A DNA stretch of 40,106 nt from Gammaproteobacteria bacterium (GTDB taxonomy: Bacteria > Pseudomonadota > Gammaproteobacteria > SZUA-140), in NCBI GenBank assembly GCA_015488555.1, contig WFNO01000115.1, positions 1 through 40,106 on the forward strand. Direction: 5' to 3'. Position numbers and translations under genes: made by a program. The stretch's first letter is position 1; the number at the start of each line of letters is the position of its first letter. Of the stretch, positions 1 through 12,223 are shown piece by piece. The notes under the pieces are model-generated. The model was not told where the DNA came from, did no database searches, and was given only the letters and a program-made list of their open reading frames with translations.

Positions 1-103
1 ATACCGTCGTCCAAGTATAGCGCCGGCCACAGCGACGGCATTTGAAACGCCCGTCCTCAAGCTTCCACGCGCGAGTATAACCGCATTCCGTACACCGTCT
101 CAT
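1..103 (-). mobile_element. N-terminal fragment of an IS1595-like (zinc-ribbon) transposase, truncated by the window edge
   Basis: Minus-strand translation from the ATG at 103: MRRCTECGYTRAWKLEDGRFKCRRCGRRYTWTTV, a CxxC...CxxC zinc ribbon typical of IS1595-type transposase N-termini. Confidence 0.6.
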
Positions 104-259
104 ATACAGACCAGACTACAAAATCTGGTCCGATTTGTTTAGGAATTACCAAAATTTAACAACGACTGACATTCGCGCCTGCGGTGAGCCGCGCGGAGTC
201 CGTCAAGCACCTCCCTCCCCCGAATCTTCACCCCGGATTCAGACCTGATCCAGACGGGC

Positions 260-1210
260 GTGAACCGAGAAACAAATAGCTTCGAAAATTTAAGGAGAGC
301 TGCGATAAACATCAAGAACCTGTTCATGCTGGGGGTGCTCGCAACCTTTACCGTAAACGTCCAGGCCCTCGTGTTGGAGACGAATGCCGAACATCTGGTG
401 GGAGGCAGCGTATTACACGACGACCCCCAAAGCGACATCAGTCCCGCCAGCATCACCTCTACCTTCACGCTTCCGAACACCGTGGGTTCCGGTATCGCCA
501 TCGACGGTAGTTTTACCATGGGCGGTCCCTACGCCACGGCCAGCAACGACTCCGGTGCAGGTGCGGTGGCCGCGGGCGGACTCTTCTACGCCGGTAATGC
601 AATCCACGAAATGCGGGCCACTTCCCGAAACACCGATACAGTGATCAACGACTCCGGAGCCACACAAGAGTTCTTCTATGACTTCACCGTCAATGGGCCT
701 GGTCTCTATCTAGCCGACTTCGCTGGGACAGGGGTGAGCCCAGGTGCGCCCGTATCCCGTTACGACATCACCGTGCTCGTCGACGGCCTGCCGATGTGGG
801 AGTCCTCTGCAATCCTCGAGGGCGGACTGCTCGGACACAGCCTCACGGAGAGCGGCACCGATCTCGGCGGCACTTACGATGCGATCAGTTCCAACCTCTT
901 CGGTTATCGATTCGGCGACTATTCGGACACCATTTCCCTCGGTATTTTCAATGACGGCGACAGCTTCGTGTTCGAAACGGTCATGAGCGTGAGCATCTCG
1001 GCATTTCCGGCCGAGCTGGGTGGCTTGGCATTCATTGGTGACCCGGGCAATATCGTCGGCATGGGTGGCAACATCTTTTCCCAGACCGTGGGCGGTGGCG
1101 GAGGTGGCGGCCCCACCACCACGGTGGTGGAACCCGGCACTTACGCCCTCCTGGGCGTGGGCCTGCTGGGCCTGCTGCTGTCGGCGAGAAGGACCGCGCG
1201 GGCTTCCTGA
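260..1210 (+). CDS. Secreted protein with PEP-CTERM-like (VEP variant) C-terminal sorting signal
   Basis: Hydrophobic N-terminal segment (LFMLGVLATFTVNVQA) and C-terminus VVEPGTYALLGVGLLGLLLSARRTARAS (motif, TM helix, Arg cluster). Confidence 0.75.
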   Translation: MNRETNSFENLRRAAINIKNLFMLGVLATFTVNVQALVLETNAEHLVGGSVLHDDPQSDISPASITSTFTLPNTVGSGIAIDGSFTMGGPYATASNDSGAGAVAAGGLFYAGNAIHEMRATSRNTDTVINDSGATQEFFYDFTVNGPGLYLADFAGTGVSPGAPVSRYDITVLVDGLPMWESSAILEGGLLGHSLTESGTDLGGTYDAISSNLFGYRFGDYSDTISLGIFNDGDSFVFETVMSVSISAFPAELGGLAFIGDPGNIVGMGGNIFSQTVGGGGGGGPTTTVVEPGTYALLGVGLLGLLLSARRTARAS

Positions 1211-1242
1211 ACTTCCTGATCGAAGAACCCTGAACCCGCCCC

Positions 1243-1274
1243 GCCTTCCCCGCCGCCCGGGCGGCGGGGAAGGC
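1243..1274. terminator. Perfect 32-bp palindrome between convergent genes, possible bidirectional terminator
   Basis: GCCTTCCCCGCCGCCC|GGGCGGCGGGGAAGGC; no T-tract. Confidence 0.5.
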
Positions 1275-1287
1275 GCTGATTCCAGCC

Positions 1288-1998
1288 TCACGCCCATTCC
1301 CAGTGTCCTTCCCGATAGAGCTGGTGAGGGCGAAAGCGCGCCTTGTAGTTCATGCGCGGGCAGGCCTCGATCCAATATCCCAGATAGAGCCAGGGCAGTT
1401 CCCGCCGCCGGCACTCGGCGATACCCTGCAAGATGGCATACACCCCCAGGCTCCGCCGTGCCTGCGCCGGATCGAAGAAGCTGTAGACCGCAGAGAGCCC
1501 ATCGTCCAGGACATCCAGCACCGCCACGCCGAGCAGGCGGCCTGCGAGCCGCTGTTCCAGGAATAAAGTCTCCAGGCCGTCGGCGAACAAAAAGTCCCGG
1601 TATCCCTCAGGAGTGGGGTCGTCCATCCCGCCCCCCGCATGGCGGGCTGAGAGGTAGCGGGCATAGAGTTCGAAATGGGCCGGGTCGCACACCGGTTCGG
1701 AGATGCTGGTTTCCAGGTCGGCGTTGCGGCGCCAGACGCGCCGCTGGCTGCGATTGGGAGCAAAGGCCGCGGCGTCCACCCGCAGCGGGACGCAGGCACT
1801 GCATGCGGCGCAATGGGGCCGATAGACGTGGTTGCCGCTGCGGCGGAAGCCTCGCGACACCAGGCGGCTGTAGAGCCGGCGGTCCATGCGCAGGGCCGGG
1901 TCCACCACCAGCGACACGCTTTCCTGGCCCTGCAGATAGCCGCATTCCTGCGGCAGGGTCAGAAAGCAACGGAGGCGCCCTTCACTTCCGGAGGTCAT
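1288..1998 (-). CDS. bpt: Aspartate/glutamate leucyltransferase (N-end rule, Bpt/Ate family)
   Basis: 236-aa translation with family motifs [67 protein letters not shown]. Confidence 0.95.
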   Translation of the reverse strand: MTSGSEGRLRCFLTLPQECGYLQGQESVSLVVDPALRMDRRLYSRLVSRGFRRSGNHVYRPHCAACSACVPLRVDAAAFAPNRSQRRVWRRNADLETSISEPVCDPAHFELYARYLSARHAGGGMDDPTPEGYRDFLFADGLETLFLEQRLAGRLLGVAVLDVLDDGLSAVYSFFDPAQARRSLGVYAILQGIAECRRRELPWLYLGYWIEACPRMNYKARFRPHQLYREGHWEWA

Positions 1999-2827
1999 CG
2001 CTCGTGTGCTCGGCCTTGCCCGCCCCTTCTCCGCCAGGCATTTTCCCAGACTCCTTCCCAGACTCCTTCCCAGACCTCTTGCCGGACATCTTGCCGTACC
2101 TTTTCAGGGCCGCCTCCTCGGGTTCCCCGCCGCCCGCCGCCCCATCTGCAGGCCAGCCGGGCTGAGGACAATGGCTGTCCAGCAGTTCTATGAAGTGCGC
2201 GCGGGGAATTTCGCGTGCCCCCAAAGTGGCGAGATGATCGCTGGCCACCTGGCAATCGATGAGCGCGAAGTGCCACCGGCGCAGGTGTTCCACCAGGGCC
2301 ACGAGGGCCACCTTGGAGGCATCGCGGCGGCGGTGGAACATGGATTCGCCGAAGAAGACCCGGCCGATGGCCACGCCATAGAGTCCTCCGGCGAGTTCGT
2401 CCCCCGCCCACACTTCCACGGAATGGGCCCATCCCTCCCGGTGGAGGCGGCAATAGGCCGCCTGCATCTCCGGGGTGATCCAGGTACCGGGTTCGCCTCG
2501 GCGCGGGGCGGCACAGGCGGCGATCACCTCGGAGAAGGCCTGGTCCACGGTCACCCGGTAGAGGCCGCGCCGCAGGGCCTTGCGCAGACTGCGCGAGATG
2601 CGCAACTCGCCGGGAAAGAGCACCATGCGCGGATCGGGCGACCACCAAAGAATGGGCTGAGACTCGCAGTACCAGGGAAAAATGCCCTGCCGGTAGGCAC
2701 GCAACAGGCAGGTGCTGCTCAGCCGCCCGCCCACGGCCAGCAGGCCGTTGGGATCGGTGAGGGCCTGAGATACGGGCGGAAAATCGCAGGCATCCGCCTG
2801 CCCGTCCAACAGTCGAGGAATCTGCAT
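1982..2827 (-). CDS. aat: Leucyl/phenylalanyl-tRNA--protein transferase with a repeat-rich C-terminal tail
   Basis: [63 protein letters not shown]; overlaps bpt start by 17 bp. Confidence 0.95.
   Translation of the reverse strand: MQIPRLLDGQADACDFPPVSQALTDPNGLLAVGGRLSSTCLLRAYRQGIFPWYCESQPILWWSPDPRMVLFPGELRISRSLRKALRRGLYRVTVDQAFSEVIAACAAPRRGEPGTWITPEMQAAYCRLHREGWAHSVEVWAGDELAGGLYGVAIGRVFFGESMFHRRRDASKVALVALVEHLRRWHFALIDCQVASDHLATLGAREIPRAHFIELLDSHCPQPGWPADGAAGGGEPEEAALKRYGKMSGKRSGKESGKESGKMPGGEGAGKAEHTSDDLRK
2045..2104. repeat. Degenerate 12-bp tandem repeat (about 5 units) encoding SGKx repeats in the Aat C-terminus
   Basis: cccagactcctt/cccagactcctt/cccagacctctt/gccggacatctt/gccgtacctttt. 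Confidence 0.85.
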
Positions 2828-2944
2828 ATCCGAAACGCACGAACACCGTCCCGCCCACCGGCGGCGGACGAGATGAACGCGTTGCGCCGGCGTATGGGTC
2901 ACCCCATACGCCGGCATGGACGAGCCACGCGAGTGCCAGCGAGG

Positions 2945-3298
2945 CTATTTCACCAGCGAATGGATGCTGGCCGCGATGCCGTAACGGCCTTCTTCCGCGG
3001 CCACCGTCGCATCCACCCGTACCACCTCCACGATGGCCTTGAAGGGAGGGATGGAGAGCGTGCCCGGCTGGATCTTCACTTCGATGAAGCTGCCCACTGC
3101 CAGTGGTTCATCCGCCAGGAACATCAAACCGTTGCCGCTGATGTTCTTGGCCACGCCCTGCCGTTCCTCTCCAGCCTCCATCCCTCCTGGGCCGGCACCC
3201 GTGCGGGATTCTCGACCGGCGACCTCCACCCCCCGATACGTGATCCCGCAATCGATGGTCATCCTGGGGTATTTGCGGTTTTCCGCTACCTTGAACAT
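2945..3298 (-). CDS. PilZ domain-containing protein
   Basis: NRKYPRM...AKNISGNGLMFLADEPLAVGSFIEVKI; strong SD GGGAGGAGG upstream of the ATG at 3298. Confidence 0.8.
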   Translation of the reverse strand: MFKVAENRKYPRMTIDCGITYRGVEVAGRESRTGAGPGGMEAGEERQGVAKNISGNGLMFLADEPLAVGSFIEVKIQPGTLSIPPFKAIVEVVRVDATVAAEEGRYGIAASIHSLVK

Positions 3299-3359
3299 GT
3301 GACCTCCTCCCCCCATCTTCATGCAGCCTCCATGCCAGTCCTTCTCCGGCCATACCCCT

Positions 3360-5605
<2,246 letters not shown>

Positions 5606-5668
5606 GAAAAGACGTGACAATCCCATCTGAACTCGCTAGATTGTCGGGGATTTTGGCGGGCATGCCCC

Positions 5669-8071
5669 GTGGCGGACATGCCGGATGGCGCCGCCGATGA
5701 CTGCAGAGAGGACCGTGACTTGGCCCAAGCCACACGCAGAAAGAATCCCCCCGCCACCCCCGTGAAACCCCTGCACGGCCTGCGGGAAGGGGCATTGTTG
5801 ATCAGCGGGGCCATCGCCCTCTACATGCTCCTGTCGCTGTTCACGTACAGCCCTTCCGATCCCGGCTGGTCCTACAGCGCCACTTCCGAGGAGATCCACA
5901 ATGCAGGGGGCCTGGTGGGCGCCTGGTTCGCCTCCCTGTTCCTGTTCTACTTCGGTTACCTGGCCTATCTCTTCCCCTTCATGGTGGTCTATGCGAGCTG
6001 GGTGTTCTATCGGGGACGGCGCGCGCCCGCGGCCCCTGCCCTGCGCCTGTTACTGGCCCGGGCCGGCGGGTTCCTCCTGACCCTGGCCACCGGCGCCGGA
6101 CTCGCCACCCTGCATTTCCAACAGGCCGGCGCCCTGCTGCCCACCAACCCCGGCGGTATCCTGGGCGACATCGTGGCCGACATGCTGGTAGCCCCCTTCA
6201 GCTTCGCCGGCGCCACCTTGTTCCTGCTGGCCTTGTTTCTCACCGGCATCTCCCTGCTCACGGGCCTGTCCTGGTTCGCGCTCATGGACCGCACCGGGCG
6301 CCTGACCCTCACGGCCGCGGCCTGGATCTCCGCCCGTCTGGCCGCCCTGCGCCAGCGACGGCAGGAACGCAAGGCCGCCCGCCAATCCCGCCAGCGCCGC
6401 GCCGAAGCGGTCAAGACCGAAAAGATCAAGCAGGTCAGCCGGCCCAAACCGCGCATCGAACCCGTGATCAAGACCCTGGAGCCCGGCACCCGGGTGGACA
6501 AGGAACGCCAGGTCCCGCTCTTCACCTCTCCGGCCGACGGCGACTTGCCGCCCCTGGCCCTGCTGGACGAACCCGAGGCCACGCCCCACACCATCTCCGA
6601 GGAGACCCTGCAGGCCATCTCCCGGCAGGTGGAACTCAAACTCCAGGACTTCGGCGTGGAGGTGCAGGTGGTGGCCGTCCATCCCGGCCCGGTGATCACC
6701 CGCTATGAACTGCAACCGGCCCCCGGCGTGAAAGTCAGCCAGATCAGCAATCTGGCCAAGGACCTGGCGCGTGCCCTGTCCGCCATCAGCGTGCGCATCG
6801 TGGACGTGATTCCGGGCAAGTCCGTCATCGGCCTGGAGATCCCCAACGAACACCGCGAGATCGTGCGCCTGCGGGAAATCCTGCAGTCCAGGGACTACGA
6901 GCAAAGCCGCGCCACCATCCCACTCGCCCTGGGCAAGGACATCAGTGGCCACCCGGTGGTGGTGGACCTGGTGAAGATGCCCCACCTGCTCATCGCCGGT
7001 ACCACCGGTTCCGGCAAGTCGGTGGCCATCAACGCCATGCTGCTGAGCATGCTCTACAGTGCCTCGCCCCGGGACATGCGCCTCATCATGATCGACCCCA
7101 AGATGCTGGAGCTGTCCATCTACGAGGGCATTCCCCACCTGCTGGCGCCGGTGGTCACCGACATGAAGGAGGCCGCCAACGCCCTGCGCTGGTGTGTGGG
7201 GGAGATGGAGCGCCGCTACCGGCTCATGGCCCATCTGGGCGTGCGCAACATCCACAACTACAACCGCAAGGTGCGGGCGGCGGCGGAGGCCGGCCGGCCC
7301 ATTCCCGACCCCTTCGCCCGGCCGCCCGCCGCCGAGGAGGCCGGCGGCGAAGAAGGCGGGGAGGCGGACACCGGCAGCGCCACCCCGGTGTTGCAGGAAC
7401 TGCCCTACATCGTGGTCATCGTGGACGAACTGGCGGACATGATGATGATGGTGGGCAAGAAAGTGGAACAGCTCATCGCCCGCCTGGCGCAGAAGGCCCG
7501 GGCCTCGGGCATCCACTTGATCCTGGCCACGCAACGGCCCTCGGTGGACGTGATCACCGGCCTCATCAAAGCCAACATTCCCACCCGCATCGCCTTCCAG
7601 GTCTCCTCCAAGGTGGATTCCCGCACCATTCTCGACCAGATGGGCGCCGAACAACTGCTGGGCCACGGGGACATGCTCTATCTACCGGCGGGCACCAGCG
7701 TGCCCACCCGGGTCCACGGGGCCTTCGTGGACGATCACGAGGTCCACAAGGTGGTGGACTTCCTCAAGCAGGCGGGCGAACCGGAGTATCTGGATCAGGT
7801 ACTGGCCGGCGCCGAGAGTGAGGAGACCCTCCTGCCCGGAGAGCGGGGCGGCGCGGGGGAGGGCGAGAGCGACGCCCTCTACGACCAGGCGGTGCGCATC
7901 GTCACCGAGACCCGGCGGGCCTCCATCTCGGGCATCCAGCGCCGCCTCAAGATCGGCTACAACCGCGCCGCCCGGCTCATCGAGGAGATGGAGCGGGCGG
8001 GCATCGTGGGCCCCATGGAGGCCAACGGTTCGCGCGAGGTCCTGGCGCCGCCCCCGCCTCCCGCGGACTGA
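5669..8071 (+). CDS. ftsK: DNA translocase FtsK
   Basis: N-terminal TM helices, Walker [63 protein letters not shown]-terminal gamma domain. Start could be GTG 5669 or ATG 5678. Confidence 0.97.
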   Translation: MADMPDGAADDCREDRDLAQATRRKNPPATPVKPLHGLREGALLISGAIALYMLLSLFTYSPSDPGWSYSATSEEIHNAGGLVGAWFASLFLFYFGYLAYLFPFMVVYASWVFYRGRRAPAAPALRLLLARAGGFLLTLATGAGLATLHFQQAGALLPTNPGGILGDIVADMLVAPFSFAGATLFLLALFLTGISLLTGLSWFALMDRTGRLTLTAAAWISARLAALRQRRQERKAARQSRQRRAEAVKTEKIKQVSRPKPRIEPVIKTLEPGTRVDKERQVPLFTSPADGDLPPLALLDEPEATPHTISEETLQAISRQVELKLQDFGVEVQVVAVHPGPVITRYELQPAPGVKVSQISNLAKDLARALSAISVRIVDVIPGKSVIGLEIPNEHREIVRLREILQSRDYEQSRATIPLALGKDISGHPVVVDLVKMPHLLIAGTTGSGKSVAINAMLLSMLYSASPRDMRLIMIDPKMLELSIYEGIPHLLAPVVTDMKEAANALRWCVGEMERRYRLMAHLGVRNIHNYNRKVRAAAEAGRPIPDPFARPPAAEEAGGEEGGEADTGSATPVLQELPYIVVIVDELADMMMMVGKKVEQLIARLAQKARASGIHLILATQRPSVDVITGLIKANIPTRIAFQVSSKVDSRTILDQMGAEQLLGHGDMLYLPAGTSVPTRVHGAFVDDHEVHKVVDFLKQAGEPEYLDQVLAGAESEETLLPGERGGAGEGESDALYDQAVRIVTETRRASISGIQRRLKIGYNRAARLIEEMERAGIVGPMEANGSREVLAPPPPPAD

Positions 8072-8076
8072 CCGGC

Positions 8077-8754
8077 ATGCCCCGCTCCGTACAGCGCCTG
8101 CCGCACCTCGGCCTGCTGTTGAGCCTGACCCTCTGGCTGGTACCCGCGGGGGCGGCGAGCGCCCCGCCTGCGCCGCGGCAGCTGCTGGAGGACTTCTTCT
8201 CCGGTCTCACCGCCCTGCGCGCCGAGTTCCAGCAAACGGTGCGCGATGCCCGGGGTCGTATCGTTCAGGAAAGCCGCGGCATCTTCTTCCTGCAACGCCC
8301 GGATCGCTTCCGCTGGGACTACCGGGAACCCTACCGGCAAGTGGTGGTGGGCGACGGGCGGCGCCTGTGGCTGTACGACGAAGACCTGGAACAGGTGACG
8401 GTGCGCGATTTCGCCAGTCTCGGGCCCACACCGGCGGCCCTGCTCAGCAGCACCGAACCCCTGGAGCGGCGCTTCCACATCCGCCCGGCAGCGGACCGAG
8501 AGAACGGCTGGGACGAGTCCTCCCTCGTGCTGGAACCGTGGGAGAGCGGTACGGGGTTTGCGCGCATCCGCCTGGCCTTCGGCAGGGACGGCACCTTGCA
8601 GCGCATGGAACTGGAGGACGATTTCGGTCAGGTCACCACCCTCCGTTTCGCGCGACTGGAACGCAATCCCGAACTGGACCCGGCGCTGTTCCACTTCCAG
8701 CCTCCCGCCGGGGTGGATATCATCTACGACAGCGCGGATCCTCCTGCACCCTGA
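8077..8754 (+). CDS. lolA: Outer membrane lipoprotein carrier protein LolA
   Basis: Signal peptide; LTALRAEFQQTVRDARGRIVQESRGIFFLQRPDRFRWDYREPYRQVVVGDGRRLWLYDEDLEQVTV; position between ftsK and rarA. Confidence 0.95.
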   Translation: MPRSVQRLPHLGLLLSLTLWLVPAGAASAPPAPRQLLEDFFSGLTALRAEFQQTVRDARGRIVQESRGIFFLQRPDRFRWDYREPYRQVVVGDGRRLWLYDEDLEQVTVRDFASLGPTPAALLSSTEPLERRFHIRPAADRENGWDESSLVLEPWESGTGFARIRLAFGRDGTLQRMELEDDFGQVTTLRFARLERNPELDPALFHFQPPAGVDIIYDSADPPAP

Positions 8755-8789
8755 AGCGGAACCAAGGCCGCCAGCATCGATTCGACATT

Positions 8790-8811
8790 GATCCAGCTCC
8801 GATCCAGCACC
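8790..8811. repeat. Two 11-bp direct repeats just upstream of rarA
   Basis: gatccagctcc gatccagcacc. Confidence 0.6.
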
Positions 8812-8814
8812 CTC

Positions 8815-10134
8815 ATGAACAGCATGCAACCCCTCGCCGACCGCATGCGCCCCCGCACCCTGGAGGAATTCGCCGGGCAGACCCACATCCTCGGTCCCGG
8901 CAAACCCCTGCGCCTGGCCATCGAGGGAGACAAGCTGCATTCCATGGTCCTGTGGGGCGCCCCCGGCACCGGCAAGACCACCCTCGCCCGCATGGTGGCC
9001 CATTACGCCCGCGCTCATTTCATCAGCCTCTCGGCGGTGATGGCCGGCGTCAAGGAGGTGCGGGCCGCCGTGGCCGAGGCCCAGCGACAGCGCGCCGCCG
9101 GCCGTGCCACGGTGTTGTTCATCGACGAGGTACACCGCTTCAACAAGGCCCAGCAGGATGCCTTTCTGCCCTATATCGAGGACGGCACCTTCGTCTTCAT
9201 CGGCGCCACCACCGAGAACCCGTCCTTCGAACTGAACAACGCCCTGCTCTCGCGCAGTCGCGTCTACGTGCTCAAACCCCTGTCCGCCGCCGATCTGCGC
9301 GCCCTCATCGACCGTGCCCTGGCGGATGCGGAACGGGGGTTGGGCGGCTTGAACCTGGAGATGCCCGCGGAATTGCGCGACCGCCTGGCCCAGGCCGCGG
9401 ACGGCGACGCCCGCCGGGCGCTCAATTTCCTGGAGATCGCCGCCGATCTGGCCGAGCCCCGGGACGACGGGCGGCGCCTCGTCCACGATCGGTTGCTGGA
9501 CGAAGTCCTGGCCGGCGGCAGCGTGCGCCGCTTCGACAAGGGAGGCGAGGCCTTCTACGACCAGATCTCCGCCTTGCACAAGGCGGTCCGCGGTTCGGCC
9601 CCGGATGCCGCCCTGTACTGGCTGGCACGCATGCTGGACGGAGGCTGTGACCCCCGCTACATCGCCCGGCGGGTGGTGCGCATGGCCAGCGAAGACATCG
9701 GCAATGCCGACCCTCGCGCCCTGGGCCTGGCCCTGGACGCCTGGGAGGTACAAGAGCGCCTGGGCAGCCCGGAGGGAGAGCTGGCCCTGGCCCAGGCCGT
9801 GACCTACCTGGCCTGCGCCCCCAAGAGCAACGCCGTGTACCGGGCCTTCGGTGCGGCCCAGGCCGATGCCCGGGAACACGGCTCTCTGGAAGTGCCCCTG
9901 CACCTGCGCAACGCCCCCACCCGGCTCATGAAATCCCTGGACTACGGCAAGGGCTACCGCTATGCCCACGACGAGCCGGAAGGCTACGCCGCCGGCGAGA
10001 ACTATTTCCCCGAGCCCTTGCGGGGGCGCCGCTACTACCATCCCGTTGCCCGCGGGCTGGAACAGAAGATCGCCGAGAAACTGGCCCATCTGCGTGCCCT
10101 GGACGCCCGGCGGCGCGAGCAGGCCGATGACTGA
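8815..10134 (+). CDS. rarA: Replication-associated recombination protein A (AAA+ ATPase)
   Basis: [83 protein letters not shown]. Confidence 0.95.
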   Translation: MNSMQPLADRMRPRTLEEFAGQTHILGPGKPLRLAIEGDKLHSMVLWGAPGTGKTTLARMVAHYARAHFISLSAVMAGVKEVRAAVAEAQRQRAAGRATVLFIDEVHRFNKAQQDAFLPYIEDGTFVFIGATTENPSFELNNALLSRSRVYVLKPLSAADLRALIDRALADAERGLGGLNLEMPAELRDRLAQAADGDARRALNFLEIAADLAEPRDDGRRLVHDRLLDEVLAGGSVRRFDKGGEAFYDQISALHKAVRGSAPDAALYWLARMLDGGCDPRYIARRVVRMASEDIGNADPRALGLALDAWEVQERLGSPEGELALAQAVTYLACAPKSNAVYRAFGAAQADAREHGSLEVPLHLRNAPTRLMKSLDYGKGYRYAHDEPEGYAAGENYFPEPLRGRRYYHPVARGLEQKIAEKLAHLRALDARRREQADD

Positions 10135-10164
10135 AGTGATGATGATGAAATCGGGGGCGCGCGC

Positions 10165-10539
10165 TTGAGCCAGCTCCTGGCCATCGCCGCTGGCGGGGCC
10201 CTGGGGGCGTTGCTGCGCTACTGGACCTCGCTGTCCGTGCACGGCCTGCTGGGACGGGGCTTTCCCTACGGCACCTTGACCGTCAACGTCCTGGGCTCGC
10301 TGCTCATGGGACTGCTGTATGTCCTGCTGGTGGAACGCCTGAGCCTGACACCACACTGGCGCGCCGCCTTGCTGGTGGGCCTGCTCGGTGCCTTCACCAC
10401 CTTTTCCACCTTTTCCCTGGAAACCCTCAACCTGCTGGAAGAGGGCGCCCTGGGCAAGGCCCTGCTCAACATCCTGCTCAGCGTCGTCCTCTGCCTGATG
10501 GCCGCCTGGGCGGGCATTCTAATGGGGAGGCAGCTATGA
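10165..10539 (+). CDS. crcB: Fluoride efflux channel CrcB/Fluc
   Basis: GGALGALLRYWTSL; FPYGTLTVNVLGSLLMGLL; GLLGAFTTFSTFSLETLNLLEEG; TTG start. Confidence 0.93.
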   Translation: MSQLLAIAAGGALGALLRYWTSLSVHGLLGRGFPYGTLTVNVLGSLLMGLLYVLLVERLSLTPHWRAALLVGLLGAFTTFSTFSLETLNLLEEGALGKALLNILLSVVLCLMAAWAGILMGRQL

Positions 10540-10871
10540 CCATTCAGCACAGCACGCAAGTGACCGTGGTTCGCATCTATCTCACCGAGGGCGAGGCCAA
10601 GCTCAGCACCCTGCTCAAGCGCCTCCACGACTGGGAGCACGTGCGCGGGGTGACGGTCTTCCGCGGCATCTCCGGATTCGGACCTTCGGGCAAGTTCCAC
10701 GGGGCATCCCTGGTGGATCTGTCCCTGAACCTGCCGGTGGTGGTGGAATTCTTCGATACCCCCGCCAAGGTGGCGGAGATCCTGGAGCACCTCGCCCCCA
10801 TCCTCAAGCTTGGCCACACCATCTGCTGGGACGCCCAGCTCGTACCCGCCCCGGAGAATTCGGACCACTGA
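10536..10871 (+). CDS. DUF190 domain-containing protein
   Basis: 111-aa PII-like small protein (VRIYLTEGEAKLSTLLKRLHDWEHVRGVTVFRGISGFG); 4-bp overlap with crcB. Confidence 0.85.
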   Translation: MTIQHSTQVTVVRIYLTEGEAKLSTLLKRLHDWEHVRGVTVFRGISGFGPSGKFHGASLVDLSLNLPVVVEFFDTPAKVAEILEHLAPILKLGHTICWDAQLVPAPENSDH

Positions 10872-11007
10872 CCCGCGACATCAAGATTTTCCCGCGGCAA
10901 CCGCTATAACGAGTGGAAGGTGGGAGCGGCACTGCGTGTCCAGCCGCCGGTCTTTCGCACCCGCTCTCGTACAACGGCATACCTGACGGGGACGATCCAG
11001 CACTGAC

Positions 11008-12195
11008 ATGAACGTCGATCCCACATTGCTCATCCTCTTGGTGGAACTGCTGGTCCTGGAGACCCTTGCCCTGCTGGTCATCGGCTTCCTCTTCGTGCGC
11101 CGCAAGGTCCAATACAAGAACATGATGGAAGAAATCATCGAGTCCGCCGACGCCTCGGAGGCAGCGCGGCAAAAGGTCCTGGAACAAACCCTGAAAGACG
11201 TTTTTCACGAGGGCGGTGAAGAAGCCTGCTCCAAGGCCAAACAGCTGGCCGAGGCGGAGAGCCGTTTCAGCAAGCGCCTCATCTCCGCCTTCGTGGCCCG
11301 CCAGCACGAGATCCTCAACCGCCTGGACAAGATGACTGACGAACTCATCTCACCCTATCGCACCATTATCTCGGAAACCGCCGAGGAGAAGTTGCAGAAC
11401 GAACGGCAGGCCGACGAGCGCATCCACACTCTCAAGCTCACCATCGACACGCTCAAAGAAGAAAAGGAAAAGATCAACCAGCGCCTCCAGGAGACCGAGG
11501 AGGAACTGGAACGCATCACCACCGAATACGTCTCGGCCTTCAAGAAAGAAGAGCTACTGCGGAAAGAGACACACCACTCCGAGGTGCATCCTGCTGCCAC
11601 CCGCCAGACTGAGATGGCCCCCGGCAGCGATACCGTACCCACGCCTGTGGAGGCACCCACCCGGGATATGACGGCGAATGTTGGCTCTATAGAACACGCA
11701 GCGGAGGAACCGCCCGCGGCCGCTGATCAGACCGAGAGCAAGAACCCCGGTGTCGAATCCCATACCGAATCCCGTACCGAAACCCGCGCTGAATCAGGCG
11801 CGGCCGAAGCGGGTCATGACTCTGGCATCGAATCGGACACAGAAACAGACGCCGAAATCAGCGTGCAAGACGATGCCAACTCGCAGACGGCCGAGCAGGT
11901 GCTGGAAGAAGAGGAATTGTTGCAACTGCGCGAGGAGGATGCCGCCGATCCCGTCCCTGAATCGGAGCCTGAATCAGCACCCGAACCAAAACCAGGACCA
12001 GAATCCGAACCGAAATCCGAACTGGAGCAGGACGGCGACCAGAACGACGCGGATGATGCCGTAGGCGGCGCCTCTACGAACAATGGAGACACGGGGAACA
12101 CGGGCGCCATCCTGGAGGACGTGGACATCGAGGAAGCGCCGCTCATGGAAGAGCTGGTCAAGGAAAACGCCGTCAAGAGCGCCGCCGGGCGCTGA
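11008..12195 (+). CDS. Hypothetical membrane-anchored coiled-coil protein with acidic repeat-rich C-terminus
   Basis: N-terminal TM (LLILLVELLVLETLALLVIGFLFV), heptad-like Glu/Lys region, then E/P/S/T repeats. Confidence 0.75.
   Translation: MNVDPTLLILLVELLVLETLALLVIGFLFVRRKVQYKNMMEEIIESADASEAARQKVLEQTLKDVFHEGGEEACSKAKQLAEAESRFSKRLISAFVARQHEILNRLDKMTDELISPYRTIISETAEEKLQNERQADERIHTLKLTIDTLKEEKEKINQRLQETEEELERITTEYVSAFKKEELLRKETHHSEVHPAATRQTEMAPGSDTVPTPVEAPTRDMTANVGSIEHAAEEPPAAADQTESKNPGVESHTESRTETRAESGAAEAGHDSGIESDTETDAEISVQDDANSQTAEQVLEEEELLQLREEDAADPVPESEPESAPEPKPGPESEPKSELEQDGDQNDADDAVGGASTNNGDTGNTGAILEDVDIEEAPLMEELVKENAVKSAAGR
11755..11802. repeat. Degenerate 12-bp repeat, about 4 units
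   Basis: gaatcccatacc/gaatcccgtacc/gaaacccgcgct/gaatcaggcgcg. Confidence 0.8.
11956..12027. repeat. Degenerate 12-bp repeat, about 6 units
   Basis: cctgaatcggag/cctgaatcagca/cccgaaccaaaa/ccaggaccagaa/tccgaaccgaaa/tccgaactggag. Confidence 0.8.
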
Positions 12196-12223
12196 ACGAT
12201 CCTTAGCAGCCTGTCAGTAAACT

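Noticed and set aside
5612-5645. GACAATC...GATTGTC inverted repeat before ftsK
   Set aside because: Only 7-bp arms with a long loop; likely chance.
6050-7666. 538-aa minus-strand ORF antisense to ftsK
   Set aside because: His/Gly/Val/Gln-rich shadow of a conserved coding frame; no family features.
7957-10356. 799-aa minus-strand ORF antisense to lolA/rarA/crcB
   Set aside because: Mirror frame of high-GC genes; composition is artefactual.
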